Below, in pieces: positions 53,400-64,000 of a stretch of DNA of 64,000 bases. This DNA comes from Pseudoscleropodium purum (Eukaryota; Streptophyta; Bryopsida; Hypnales; Brachytheciaceae): positions 1,612,001-1,676,000 of the forward strand of contig OZ017795.1 in assembly GCA_963969395.1 (NCBI GenBank). The letters run 5' to 3'. Numbering within the stretch: position 1 is the first letter of the stretch; each line of letters opens with the position of its first letter. The notes under the pieces were generated by a model, which was not told the DNA's origin, searched no databases, and saw only the letters and a program-made list of their open reading frames with translations. The position numbers and the translations under genes are program-made.

Positions 53400-53567
53400 C
53401 AACGTCAATTTCGTTAAATTAGCGGTATTCTACAAGCTAGAAATTGTGACGTATATCTTCACCAAATTCCAGGTTGCAAACTAGGACAGGTATAGATTTT
53501 TGGTTCGGTCCGCTCCTCTGAACTGCGGCAAAGGAATGGAATATCGCCAATTGAACGAAATTAACGA
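53400..53567. mobile_element. MITE of the GTCAATTTCG subfamily
   Basis: Ends AACGTCAATTTCGTTAAATT and CAATTGAACGAAATTAACG are inverted repeats, and CGGTATTC / GAATATCG lie next to them. It is related to, but distinct from, the 4-bp-TSD family. No clear target duplication is visible. Confidence 0.6.
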
Positions 53568-53956
53568 TATTAGCCTCGTTAGTCTCGTTATTAGCCTCGC
53601 CTACTCGAGCCGACGGGTTTAGGGTGAAGAAAAATGGGTGGTCTCGCGAGTTGGGAAGGCAAATATAAGGGGGTTCCAACCAGAGATTGAAACATCTTTC
53701 TGTGATTTGTGCTTTGAACAGTTTGAAGTCCACCAGTCCAACTGCTCTGGATTGCTTCTAAAGTAGGGCCATTGCGAAAGGTATTTTCGACCTTCATCTC
53801 ATTTAAATTTTGTCTTTAGTTTACTAGCCATCATTGGTGGTGCTGCTACTGATGCTGGAATGAATTAGAGTAGTTGACGACAGCACTAAAAGACCTTTCA
53901 GTTCTGCAAGTCATGTTTGAATTGATTTTTTTTTGTTGCAGTGTTGGAGCTAGCGT

Positions 53957-54421
53957 TTGTTGGTTGCATCAGCTAAGGCCACTGTCGACGTACCTCCAGG
54001 TCCGTCCATGGAGAACCAAAATGAGAGAAACTTGCTGCGTCGGGCTGAGTTGATGAGCAAGCATCGCGACATCATTGCCAAAGCTGCGAGGGAGAAGGAG
54101 CCGGAGAGGGAGAAGGAGCTGGAAAGGGAGAGGCAGCTGGAGAGGGAGCGTGAGCTTGAACGCATCTCCAAAGCCAACCGAGCTGCTGCAGTTCGTGAGC
54201 AGAATAAGAACGAGCGAGCGATGAAGAAGCGTTTAGCGGTCAGGCCTCAAGTCCGTTTCAGCAAGGAGGACCAGAGGGCATCCCGTCGTGTGGTGAACGC
54301 GATGAAGAAGACGGTGGAGATGGAGAAGACGGTCGAGATTGCGGACAGGACCTCCAAGTATCCCTTGCTCATGGCTGCGATGTTCGAGTTGTATGGCTCG
54401 CGAACTATTTTTTATTTTTGA
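53957..54421 (+). CDS. Small charged coiled-coil-like protein, family copy 3
   Basis: The homologous start is the ATG at 54008 (MENQNERNLLRRAELM); the frame is open upstream to 53957 (VDVPPGPS), where the other copies have stops, so 54008 is the likelier start. The central helix is expanded by extra EREKELERERQLERERELER units. After a basic segment and a repeated MEKTVE motif, the frame ends at FYF-stop (54419-54421) in place of the family's acidic C-terminus. The ETEDDVREF-type codons are still visible downstream at about 54440, but in another frame. This is a diverged, possibly non-functional member. Confidence 0.5.
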   Translation: MLVASAKATVDVPPGPSMENQNERNLLRRAELMSKHRDIIAKAAREKEPEREKELERERQLERERELERISKANRAAAVREQNKNERAMKKRLAVRPQVRFSKEDQRASRRVVNAMKKTVEMEKTVEIADRTSKYPLLMAAMFELYGSRTIFYF

Positions 54422-56150
54422 CTGGACTGGTCTAGTTCAGGAGACTGAGGACGACGTACGGGAATTCTGGCGATCGATTAATTAGTTCCCGCTGTCAATT
54501 AATGACAAAGTGTTAATCTTCGTTGCAAAGGCTTAGTTGCAAAGGCTTACAGTAGCTAGTATCGTCGATTTCGTTACTTTGACAAGTTTCTAGAACCGGA
54601 AATTGTGATAGTCGATCATGTGTCTTCAGGCCACAAACTAGTGTCGCACAGATCGACCTGTGTGGATTTATGTTTCTTGGACACCTGAAACCTGGAACGA
54701 ACTAATTGCAAAGTATTGGAATACATGCCGCCCATTTAATGGACTTGAGGTTTATTTAATCAATCTCTTTTATTTGGGCAACAGAGAAGTACATGTTGCA
54801 ATATCGTGTGTTGGGTGGAACTGGAATAGATCTTTGACTATTTGGCAGTTTGACTGCCGTAATATCTCTGAGCACAGTCTGCTCGACTTGCCCAACGATT
54901 TTGGTTTAGCTATAATGGTGAAGCTTTGCTTAATCTCGCCTTAGCGGAGCTAGACTACGTTGGATACTGCTACCAGATTTCTACTTGAATTCTGAGAATG
55001 AGCTTGTCTGAACCGTCATGACATGAAGCTGGGGTCATGAAAACTTTTTCAACAAAACAACACTAATTCGGTTTCAATTTAATTGGAATATGACTCAATG
55101 TGGATAACTCAAATCATTGGCAGCTCAGTCGACAATGTTAGTTAAGGACTTGAGGCTAGAAAACGTGAAGTTAAGGATCGAGATTACCGGCCACCCAAGC
55201 TTCATTGCTTCAAATGCGTGGACGCACACTCCGCACAAAACCAGGCTCTAGTACATGAGCTTCTCCAAAATTAATTAACTAAATAATAGGAGATTTGAGA
55301 AGTTTTGAAATGTACGTAAGTATGAAAAGTATAAAGAGAATAGAAAAATAATTTGGAAAAAATAAGTAATTATGTTATTATGGTCCATTTATAATAATTT
55401 TAGGAAGGTGGTCAATTGGTCATGTTCCAAGATTACCACCCAGATTATGTTTTTCATGTATTAAAATTCATATACAAATATGATTACTTCAGAGCCTTTT
55501 ATATTGCATAGTATTAGTTATTTTTAGAATTTTTGTATGTAATAGCTTCCTAATATACTAAAAGATCATTCCCTCCTAGTACTAAAGTTTTAAGAATGGG
55601 CACTCAATTTCATAAGTCAAATACTTGAGAATGGATAATTGGATATTCAATTCAATTAATCAAAGTAGATAATTCTTCCAAATCCTAAAAAGTTAAAAGT
55701 AATGTGATAAGTTTCAAAAATCAATAATCCTCTCTTCAATAATCCTTTACAAACTAAATACCCAGATACAAAATTCTTATAGGGAATTTTGTTAAAACAA
55801 TGGTATTTTGTTGAAATGGTAGAAAACTATTTTGGTAGAAGGTTGAAAATCTCACCAAAAAATGGGATTGTTTTTTTACAGAGTTGTGAATTTTACTGGT
55901 TTTATGAGCGGTTCGGCACGCCTACACCTTCCATGCGCACATAGGGCAATGTTTTATGATTCTGTGCGGTAGAAAACTCTCTTTTGCCACTGTACAAATG
56001 GCATTCTGAATAAGCCGAAATTGTACAAATGACATCCATAATATCGCCATTTGAACAAAATTGCCTATTCTTGTATTATAGGCAGGGGGAATTGGGATTA
56101 AAATGGCTTAGAGGACGACGTTTGTAACCAGGCTAAATATCATGGGAAAC
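54422..56150. other. 3' module of copy 3, then spacer
   Basis: About 54660-54944 is the conserved 3' module of the charged-gene unit (open for 94 codons). After that the sequence is AT-rich; about 55790-56075 has MITE-like words at both ends (GAATTTTGTTAAAACAATGG and CGCCATTTGAACAAAATTGCC). No gene is seen. Confidence 0.45.
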
Positions 56151-59100
56151 CACAGCCCACCGGGAATCAGTCAATCTACAACCAATCTTGTCATGAGGGT
56201 TCAGATCCTCTCCAGCAGTTCTATGTAGGGTTTAGGGAAGAATTCTCTTTGCAACTTTCCGATAATCGACTGCTGCTTGATTTTGAATGTCAAATTCATA
56301 GGCATCAGATTCCAACGCCTTCATCATCGCAGTATTGCGTGAAATTTAGGTGTTGTAGCAATTCAGCGCACAAGTCATAGCCTCCGACCATGAATTGTGA
56401 AGTCTTCTACCTCAAGGAGCTTGTAAGTCCTACTTCATGCCGCAAATTTTAGCATTTGGAAGCTGTTTTCGTGAATCCTTCGAATTTAGGGTTGTGTGTT
56501 GATGAAGACAACGTGTTTGGCGCGCAGGAAGTGGAGCACTATCAGATTCGGGAAGTTTTGAGATGTACGATCATTCTTCTTGCATGAATCAGTTCCCTTT
56601 GAACTCGGAAGTTGTGGTAGAATGACAGAAGAGTTGCTGATCTAGTGCACGACAGAAACCCAGTGTTAGGGTTTAGGAGAAAAGGTTAATGGGTTTAGTC
56701 TGTACTGTGGCTTGACTCAGGAGTAATAATGTACTGGAAAGCATGCTCTCACATTTTTTCCAGCGGAGGACTAGCACTTGGATTGGTTCGACCTCGTGAA
56801 GTTGATTCGGAGATTTTCCTTGAGACCACATACGTATGTTTTGACCTCATCTTTCCTGTTGCTTGAGATTGTTATGTAGTCCTGTTTCTGGATTGGTGTA
56901 GATGACTGAATGATCATCGAAGATTTGGAGAAGCTTTACTGTAGCAAATTCGGAAATTGCTAAGCCTTAAACCCTGAAGGACCGAAAGGACCAAATTGGT
57001 CCTCATGTTTATTTCAGCAGTTTTGGGTAGGTCGTATGGGGACTCTGTTTTATTCAATTTAAAAAAATAATTGGACCGACACATGCGATGTTCTTCATTG
57101 ATTCTGGTGATATAAAATTTGACCCCATTTTTCACGCTGTGATCAATCATTTTGAAAACCAGGAATCCTTGGTCTTTGGGTAGAAGTAGTAGTGGACTTC
57201 TTTCCCACTGGATTAGGAGACATTACGATACAAGCTACATTTGTGCTAAGTTTTGTGAATTTGGGTTCTCCAGGTACAATGTGGAGATGCGCTTACAGAG
57301 AAGAAGGTGGAGGAGAAAATTGATCATTTCTTGGCACGGGTTGAAAAGAATCCAAATAAGAAGTCTCAGGTTTGCCACTCAGAAACCCCCTCCCTTTGTA
57401 TTGCTTATTTGTTTCTCATTCCAACCTGAACCTTCCGTGCCAAATTTTGAAGCGAGATTTGGTGTGATAGGTATGTCTATCATTCTATGAGACACGAAGC
57501 AAAAATGTGGCGTGGTCCAGTAAGGTTGAACGACTATATTGGGAGCAATGGTGTATTGAGCTTCACGTCATCCCCCCTGCACCTCCTCAGGCCAAAAAAT
57601 CCTCGCGATCAGGGGACAGTGGAGGTGGATTTCTGTCACAGGCACTCTGTTTAATCCTTGAATTATGTATTTGTTTCTTGGAGAGTTGTGCAGGCATCCT
57701 ATTCCAGGCCTTTTGGGGGTAACTTAGGGTAGATTGTACAGGTCGAAGCATCAAGCTTAGAATTTGAACAAACATCATGTGCACCTAGGTTGAGAGAACA
57801 AGCCTAAAACAGTCTTTTGGATTCATGACACCTGATGACACATTTTATGTGACAAGTGTCCATTTTATCTTGAAGACGGAACTTGAAACCTTGTTACCTG
57901 AATATTTTGAGCCTCCCCCATAGGATCCGTTTAAGCACCACCTCTTTCATGCTCATTCTTATTATTTGGACTAGTGCAATATGTGGGATAATTAATATAA
58001 AAAATGAGGTTTAATTAGCAAAGAATGGTATTTGCACCAATCACTGTATAGGATTTCTTGTTGCCACAACCTGGGCAGTCGAGAGTGTCCCTGATTTCCA
58101 TGTACTCTACTGTACGCTATCTACTCCCTTTCTGCGTTTTTGAATGCTACCAAACTTAGTAATTTGAGTTTATGTTGATTTTTCACAACCAGAAACAACG
58201 ACGGATGAACGACAAAGACGGCATGCGGCACTGGAGGCTGCCCTGCGAGAAGTCGTCACCCAAGTCTTGTTGATTGTGAACGAGAAAAAGGATCACATTC
58301 CTCCAGTTCTGCAGCCGGATCTGGTCATCTCATTCCCCTTCGAGATCTCGATTCCCAGGTACAAGAGGGACAACAGGAACCACCTTTATTGTCGAGTATT
58401 TCAATCGATTTTCGCAGTGTAACCTTGTCTTGACCTATTTGCTTTCTATTCGACGTCAGTTAAAGTGTTTTCTTACACAAGTAATAACTTTTTTGTCCCT
58501 TTTGCAGCGCCTCTGACTCATCATTTGGAATGGACATGTTCAAGCGAATGTTGCAAACTGGACCTCCTACGATGCTGAACTGAACGGTTTCTTGTATATA
58601 ATTATCGTGGCTCCTGTGTACAAAGACATTGCAAGGGAGGTAGTCTATGTCGAGGTGTGTCAACAGATCTTTGCACAAAGGTTCTGTCGTAACATCATGG
58701 AAGTGCTCCATTTTTTATTATTTAAAATTATTTTTAGCTCTCTAGGCGTGTTTTCATGGATATGGTGTTGTACGACGAATGGTACAAAGATGAGGCAGGG
58801 GTTGCGAGCGTACTTCTGTTGCTAGCAAGGGTGAATACTCACTCCTATCCAATTATATTTGAATGAAACCCATCCTTATCCAAATCAAGTGAAAGCATAC
58901 TGGATAAAGACAATATGATAATTATTGATATTGATAGACATCATCTCACTAAGCTTTAAGCTTTAAGCAAGTAGAGAGTTTTTTAATAGCTTCATCTACA
59001 CTACTCAATGATGTGTTTCCTAATGTTTTGAAACATCCTTCAAAATAGTGTAGTCCTACTTTCTAATCCAAATATTCATCCCAATTGTATTGGTTAGATT

Positions 59101-59470
59101 CCAATATCCTTTGGTTGAAGCATCACTTGAGTTTGGGTATCCTATGTTATAAGTATGATAACTTTAATTTTGATGTCCATGTTTACCATATAATCTTCAT
59201 GCCTTGACTATATCTCAAGAACCCACCCAAATGATCTTTGTTCCCTATGTGTTCTTACCATGACGTGAGAGTTGATTTTGTACTAGTATATGTTGCACCA
59301 ACTCTTGGTAACACCTCAAGACTTCCTATTTTTTTAAATGGTCCTACAATGGTAAGAGAAAATTCAAGATCAAATGAAAATAAAATTAGAATCTATCCAT
59401 CTAGTTTATCTCCACCCCAAAATGTCATGATGTAATTATACACCCATCAAGGCTCTTGCTTAAAAATTTC
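56150..59470. repeat. Inverted segmental duplication, arm 2 (ATG101 block)
   Basis: Reverse complement of 35320-38660; near-identical core at about 56217-58975. Arm 2 lacks 81 bp present in arm 1 (between 56774 and 56775) and has CTTTAAG doubled at about 58950. Confidence 0.92.
56390..58583 (+). pseudogene. ATG101: ATG101 second copy with 81-bp deletion at exon 3
   Basis: Exons 56390-56422, 56528-56564, 57274-57369, 57471-57624, 58193-58358 and 58508-58583 match the intact copy. At exon 3 an 81-bp deletion (junction GGACTAG|CACTTGG) removes the normal acceptor and the first 30 coding bases. The new junction leaves CTAG just before CACTTGG; if that AG were used, exon 3 would be 56775-56833, in phase, and the protein would simply lack ten residues from the conserved ILHTILFNRA helix. 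The acceptor has a poor pyrimidine tract, so correct splicing is doubtful. The other available AG (after TTTTTTCC) leads to TAG. In exon 5, Phe of the WF pair is Ser (AWSSK). All other exons are open. Probably a decaying duplicate; a shortened protein cannot be excluded. Confidence 0.85.
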
Positions 59471-59745
59471 ATTCTCCGAAAGTGAGACCCTATGATTGAT
59501 TTTGATCATCTTTGTATTTGACACATCAAAAATTACACTTTATTCATAAGGTGTCTCAAAAATTACATGGTAGAATCCCATTTCAATAAGACCTAGAAGA
59601 TTCATCCCAAACAATTTAAGATTATTTCAAGTAATGTGAACTACACTCCTATGCTTAATATTCTGATAACTTTAGTCGTAGATACATTAATACATCCTTT
59701 AATTTTCTCAGATGGTTTAGGCCTGAGGCTAGTGCCCAAATGGTG

Positions 59746-60075
59746 TCAAGTTATTAATTTGGTGTCCCACAAAGTAAGCCCAATGTGATGCAACACATTC
59801 TGGAGCTCGTGTTCCTCACATGCGAGTCGCATGACCCCGGTGTACGAATGTCCAAACTCAGCAACCGAACCCTCCAGAAGCTTCTGGAACTCCACGTGAG
59901 TCAAGAAAGGGATGGGGATCAGATACCGCGTCGTCGTTTCTTTTCCCACGTCCACGCCGATGTATCTTTTGGGCACAGCTTTCATCCCAAGCCAAGATCG
60001 CAATCCCATGACGAGCATCTTGAATCTCATGCCCTCACTTCGGGTTGACACCACCATCCGGCTCTGTTTCTCCAT
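59746..60075 (-). CDS. SAUR-type auxin-responsive protein
   Basis: The 109-residue product has the SAUR (small auxin up RNA) core at about 34-98: VPKRYIGVDVG, then RYLIPIPFLTHVEFQKLLE, EFGHSYTGVMRLACEEHEL. The family signature is VPKGxxAVYVG...RFxVPxxxLxHPxFxxLL...EFGF...G.L.IPC. Most positions agree, though Pro-Cys is Ala-Cys and His-Pro is His-Val here. SAURs are small proteins induced by auxin that inhibit PP2C.D phosphatases and promote cell expansion. The ATG at 60075 is chosen because the homologous pseudogene starts similarly and frames further upstream break. A 5' intron (about 60174-60082) is suggested by ACAG|GTAC and a T-rich tract ending CAAAG. Convergent neighbour: ATG101 copy 2. 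Confidence 0.82.
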   Translation of the reverse strand: MEKQSRMVVSTRSEGMRFKMLVMGLRSWLGMKAVPKRYIGVDVGKETTTRYLIPIPFLTHVEFQKLLEGSVAEFGHSYTGVMRLACEEHELQNVLHHIGLTLWDTKLIT

Positions 60076-60282
60076 GCTCTGCTTTGAAAATTAAAAAAAA
60101 AGACAAAATTAAAAAATCCATCCATGAATAGAAATTATTAGCAACTTGGCATGATCAATTCCAAATCAAAGTACCTGTCAGTGCGAAGCTCAACAGGTGG
60201 TGGTGATGACGGACACAGTCAAGAGCAGGACTTACTCATAGAAGAACAGAAAACATGGAGAAGGAGGATGGTAGGAAGGTCT

Positions 60283-60291
60283 GTATTTATG
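60283..60291 (-). promoter_or_regulatory. Possible TATA box of the SAUR gene
   Basis: On the minus strand CCATAAATA lies about 110 bases upstream of the putative 5' intron donor at 60174. Position and sequence fit a TATA element; this is inference. Confidence 0.35.
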
Positions 60292-61556
60292 GGTCGAGGC
60301 AGACTCCCCATCGAGGCAGACTACCCCGTAAGCGGAAAAGCAGATAGCTTAAGCTTAGTCTTGGTAGAGGGATGATGTACCCGAGGTGGTTCAGTCTCGT
60401 AAGGTAGGCTGGAGTCAAAGTTTGGGAGATTCTTCAGCAATTCGGAAACCATTGTTTGGACTCTATTGTCAGGTAGGATATGCAGAGCCTTGGCTTTTGG
60501 GCAAAACGCATAATTTCTTATCACAATGGTAGATTATTTCTTCACTTTGGGGGATACCATTCCCAACTTCGTTACGTTGTAACAACGGTGGAACCAAAAA
60601 TTGTGAGCCAAATCCACTCTAAGCTGCAGAGTTCTCTCTTGTTATCAGGATGGTCGTCTATACGACAGTGTCAACGAATCACCGTCTTGGAGAGGGGTGA
60701 TTACGGAGGGAAGGGAAATCGAAGGTTGGAACACTGCTGTTAACGGGATTAAAGCTCGAGCAGGATGGGAATTGAGTAGGTGCTATTACCCAATTTCTTA
60801 TTTAATGATACGTATGCACGGACTTTGTATAATCATGCATAATTTCATTGCAATACATCAGATAGAATGATGAGAAAGTAGGCAACAAGACGCTAGTGCA
60901 CTCGATCTTCATTCTGTAAACAGCAACATTTCATGCTGTGAAACAGCTATGCTTATGAAATACACTCCGATGAGGTTGCAACAATCTGATATTGCTCAAA
61001 AATTATCCACACGCTCAAGCTGAGGTCAAAAGAGAATGCCAGATCTAGTGTGCAGATTCCAAATAGGTGACAAATAAATAATGAACAGTGCATTAAAATT
61101 TACGCAATGAGATTAATATACCGTAGACCCTTTGGGTTACAAGTATGCCTGCACTAACAGCAATAAGATGATGCCATTGATTTGTGGCGATTATCATTGA
61201 AAACCTACTGTGCCGACTACCAAAATTGAGGAGACATTGTTTATGTCATTCTAAGACGACACAACTGGACAGCAGTTTGACCATGGAGCACTACAGGATC
61301 TACAAGACAGCCACACTCTAGCAGCATTTGGCTATTATTGGTATTGACAAGCATGGTTGCCAAAGCTGGATGTGAGTCCAACTCTAAAGTACGAGGTAAA
61401 TCATCGGGTGATGAAAAATACTATCAAACAGGCACTAGGAGGAGCTCACCAGAAGTAAATTCCTCATCTGCTTCCTGAAATCATTCTGAATGATCACACC
61501 ATTCAATTTGCCTTTGAACGTGGACATATAAGGCACAAATACAGTGATTGATCCGG
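60292..61556. other. Spacer between SAUR and the UVI4-like gene
   Basis: Promoter-side DNA of the SAUR gene and 3' flank of the next gene. No convincing gene is seen. Confidence 0.45.
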
Positions 61557-62573
61557 TCATCGAAAATTCTTCCTGAGATTGTATGCTTGCTTCGGGGTAG
61601 CGCAGCTGAAGGGCTTGGGAAGTGTACTGGTTGGAGCCGTCTGTACAGGAGTGTTACGTAGTGACAACAACGTTGGCACTACAGTAGAGCCTATCTTCTT
61701 GTTGCGTTTCTTCTTAGGTTGTGGCTGTTCATCGTCCTGCAAGGAACACAAGCCCAAGTGATGAGTTCAGAGTATCTATCAACGTTCATGTGAAATAGAG
61801 ATGGATACTATACCACTACGTCAGTCATATTTAAAGATCACGTAATTTCAAGGTTAACAAACAATGTCTTCCTTATGGAATAAGAAACCTGTCGACAGAG
61901 TTGTTAACCATACTAATTCAGATGTAATCAGAAATCTCACCAGACCGCCAGCGAGGATGTTAGTGATATCTTGCAGCGGTATCCTTGGGAACCACTCAGG
62001 CAACGGGCTACGACGAGGCAAGACAGCCGTGTCGCCGAGGGGATCCAAGTTTTCTTTGTCACGATCATCTTCATCATTATCTCGCTGTGGCTCGTCTGTA
62101 TCTGCAGACGACAGAAACTGTTGCGACGAATCGGAAGTAATTGAATGGCCTAATTCGTCCACCACACTCTGGTTGCATCCAGGAACTTGGTCCTCGTGGA
62201 TATCAAACATAGGATCCTCCGTTGTACCAATCACAATTCCATTGCTATCGTGGGATTCGCTCGGTTTGTCATTCGTCCCGGCCGCTGTGGAGCTCGTCAC
62301 CCGATTGTCGGTCGCCACAAGCTCTGCAGGCACATCCGTCCACGCTCTCTGAAGTGTGTTGCAAGTTTCGTCAACTCTACTGGCCATTCCCACCAGTGTC
62401 ATTCCCGCGGTAAAATCCCTGCTCGATGTTCTCAAATACCTCAACCTCCGAGTGGTCGTCGTGCCAAAGCTTCTTGGCATTGAACAGAGCTCTAGGGTTC
62501 CACTCTCTGTATGCTGATCTTCGTACTCCCAATGACCACAATTATCCTCGTCAACTTGACTCCTCTTCATCAT
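61557..62573 (-). CDS. POLYCHOME/UVI4-like cell-cycle protein (tentative)
   Basis: Two exons, 62573-61941 and 61736-61557, joined in phase across a GTGAGA..TTGCAG intron, give 270 residues from the MMKRSQVDED start. The frame is open further upstream to 62708, so an additional 5' exon is possible. The protein is acidic, Ser/Thr/Asp-rich and mostly disordered, with a KEN box (DKEN, about 172-175), then PLPEWFPRIPLQDITN (about 190-205), and a basic QPKKKRNKK cluster in exon 2. The LPxWxPRxPLxDIT motif recalls plant POLYCHOME/UVI4/OSD1 proteins, inhibitors of the anaphase-promoting complex. However, the usual C-terminal Met-Arg tail is not present (it ends NLRKNFR). The GC-rich region at 63050-63330 is the likely promoter and 5' leader, with an E2F-like GGGCGCGC. 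Assignment rests on one motif. Confidence 0.6.
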
Positions 62574-63049
62574 GAACCAATCCTTGAAACCGAATGAACA
62601 ACCTGTATACCAACACTCCAGTGAAGATATCTTCACCGGATATGGGGTTGCAATCGAGGTGATTGACGAGATCCCTGTACTACACCCGCTCCTTATATCT
62701 TTCAACACAACGAGTAAGTTGTTTCTCAGTACTCACAATGATCACAAACACAAAACCGATTCCGGATTGTTAGACATTAGACTTCAAAAACCAGTTCACC
62801 TCAGAGTGAGAGCCAGTAAACATAAACATCACCACAAATGTCAACACAGTTCAAAAAACACCGAAATCAACTTCAACTTGAAGAACAAAATAAATTCAGA
62901 AGCTCACCTCCAACCACCGAAGAACGATTCCAGCATCAAATTTGGAGTTGAGGCTCAATATCTAACCAACTACAGAACCACAGATACTACTGTCACCTCC
63001 AAGGTGCTCTCCCTCGCTCCATACGCTACCAAATCGCTCGTAACTTGAA

Positions 63050-63330
63050 CCGTTGAAACACTTGGCTCCGAAGGCACGCGTCAAAGCTACTCCGAGGCCA
63101 CTAAGTCTTGCTCCAAGGCGCAATGACCGATTGCGAGGGAAGGCGAGGTTGGCAATGCAGGAGAAGCTGGAGTGTATAGAGACTGAGCCAGGGCGGGGGC
63201 GGCCCAATGGAACAGCGGGGCGAGTGGGCGGGCGCGCGAAGAAAATTTGAACCGTGTGGGGAAATGACCCGTGGTTTCGCCGGGTCCGGTCGGAGGGAAG
63301 ACAGACGCGCGCCCAATTCAAATTTGAATT
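63050..63330 (-). promoter_or_regulatory. GC-rich promoter-like island with palindrome
   Basis: It is unlike the AT-rich surroundings. On the minus strand it has GGGCGCGCGTC (about 63313-63303), reminiscent of E2F sites, and a perfect 16-bp palindrome AATTCAAATTTGAATT at 63315-63330. It is placed to drive the gene at 61557-62573. Frames through it probably belong to the 5' leader. Confidence 0.4.
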
Positions 63331-64000
63331 TGAGCTGGGAGAACCGATGACCCTGACTAATGATGTCCCGTCGATGAGAATAAATTCCTGTTAGCGTATC
63401 GATGATATTTGGTCGATGACATCTCTGTCTGATACTTTATCGCTCATCCTTCGTCGTCACTGTCATTGTTATTGGCGGGCAACGAAAAGCCGAGTGTTTC
63501 TCGTCGGTGTGTATATTGTCCTCTACCACAGAGGTACACTTTGCTTTCTTGCAATGCACAATCAATGTACAAGCGGTGTACATTTTAGGAGGTCGACATA
63601 TTTACTGATCATTGTGTTTTCAACGTCAAAATTCTGTAGCTAATCCCACGAAGGTCCCCCAAATGTAAAACAACTTGGATTAAATGAAAAGATTCGTTTT
63701 TCTTTCTATAAAAATTTATTGGAAAATATTTTAAGGAGTTTAATTCCCCCAACATGTGATCATCTCTTAAATAGGCATTTTGTGAACCTCCTTTCTTACA
63801 AAGAGTGGACACAATGAAACATTGCATTTGTTAATGGTGTTGAGTTGAACTTTGTTTTTTGCCTTAGACCTCGCAAATGAACAAATAACACCATTCTTGG
63901 TTGTCGGACTTTGTTTTTGAGTTGAGTTATCAAGTCAAGTCTTGAAATTGATATATAATCCAATAAATTAACCCCTAAATGCCCAAGGGCTTTTAAAAGT
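63331..64000. other. Window end, nothing recognised
   Basis: No gene is supported. The last ~350 bases are AT-rich and could be part of a repeat that continues past the window. Confidence 0.4.

Noticed and set aside
62962..63321. 119-codon minus-strand frame upstream of the UVI4-like gene
   Set aside because: GC-rich promoter or leader sequence gives open frames by chance; no domain is seen and no clear splice link to 62573 could be fixed.

Overview
The window is nuclear DNA of a land plant. The identifiable genes are plant genes: two ATG101 copies, a SAUR-type auxin-response gene, a two-AP2-domain transcription factor, a plastid-type EamA/DMT transporter related to Arabidopsis At3g02690, a serine carboxypeptidase-like enzyme and a POLYCHOME/UVI4-like protein. 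They have GT-AG introns and sit in AT-rich, repeat-filled spacers. A non-seed plant such as a moss, liverwort, lycophyte or fern is my guess, but the sequence alone does not settle it.

Layout. 0-4.5 kb holds a decayed DUF7869-type transposon gene and simple and tandem repeats. 5.2-6.6 kb (minus) is a three-exon gene for a cysteine-rich protein I cannot name. 6.6-12 kb is gene-poor with short inverted-repeat elements (MITEs). 12.2-15.6 kb (plus) is the EamA transporter, with one in-frame TGA. 16.5-17.4 kb is a tandem duplication whose second half carries a MITE that the first half lacks. 18.1-20.4 kb has one copy plus a fragment of a small charged-protein family, and the same two-gene arrangement recurs at 52.1-55.0 kb. 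21.8-22.6 kb (minus) is a broken DnaJ C-terminal domain gene. 25.3-26.4 kb (plus) is the AP2 factor. 26.4-35.3 kb is AT-rich and holds three hAT-like MITEs, a SAUR pseudogene and a decayed unidentified reading frame that one of the MITEs interrupts. 36.1-38.4 kb (minus) is an apparently intact ATG101. 38.4-43.6 kb shows no gene. 43.6-43.7 kb is a long near-perfect hairpin. 44.2-48.8 kb (plus) is the 14-exon carboxypeptidase, one exon of which arose by internal tandem duplication. 49.4-49.8 kb is a 5'-truncated LINE-like insertion. 56.4-58.6 kb (plus) is the second, damaged ATG101. 59.7-60.1 kb (minus) is the intact SAUR gene. 61.5-62.6 kb (minus) is the POLYCHOME/UVI4-like gene.

Two segmental duplications organise the window. 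One is inverted: a SAUR plus ATG101 block present at about 31-38.7 kb and again at about 56.1-60.2 kb. The ATG101 core, introns included, is almost identical between arms, while the flanks and the SAUR ends have diverged strongly, a pattern that suggests gene conversion. The other is direct: the tandem pair of charged-protein genes. The genes are otherwise unrelated in function and are transcribed singly, as expected for a plant nucleus.
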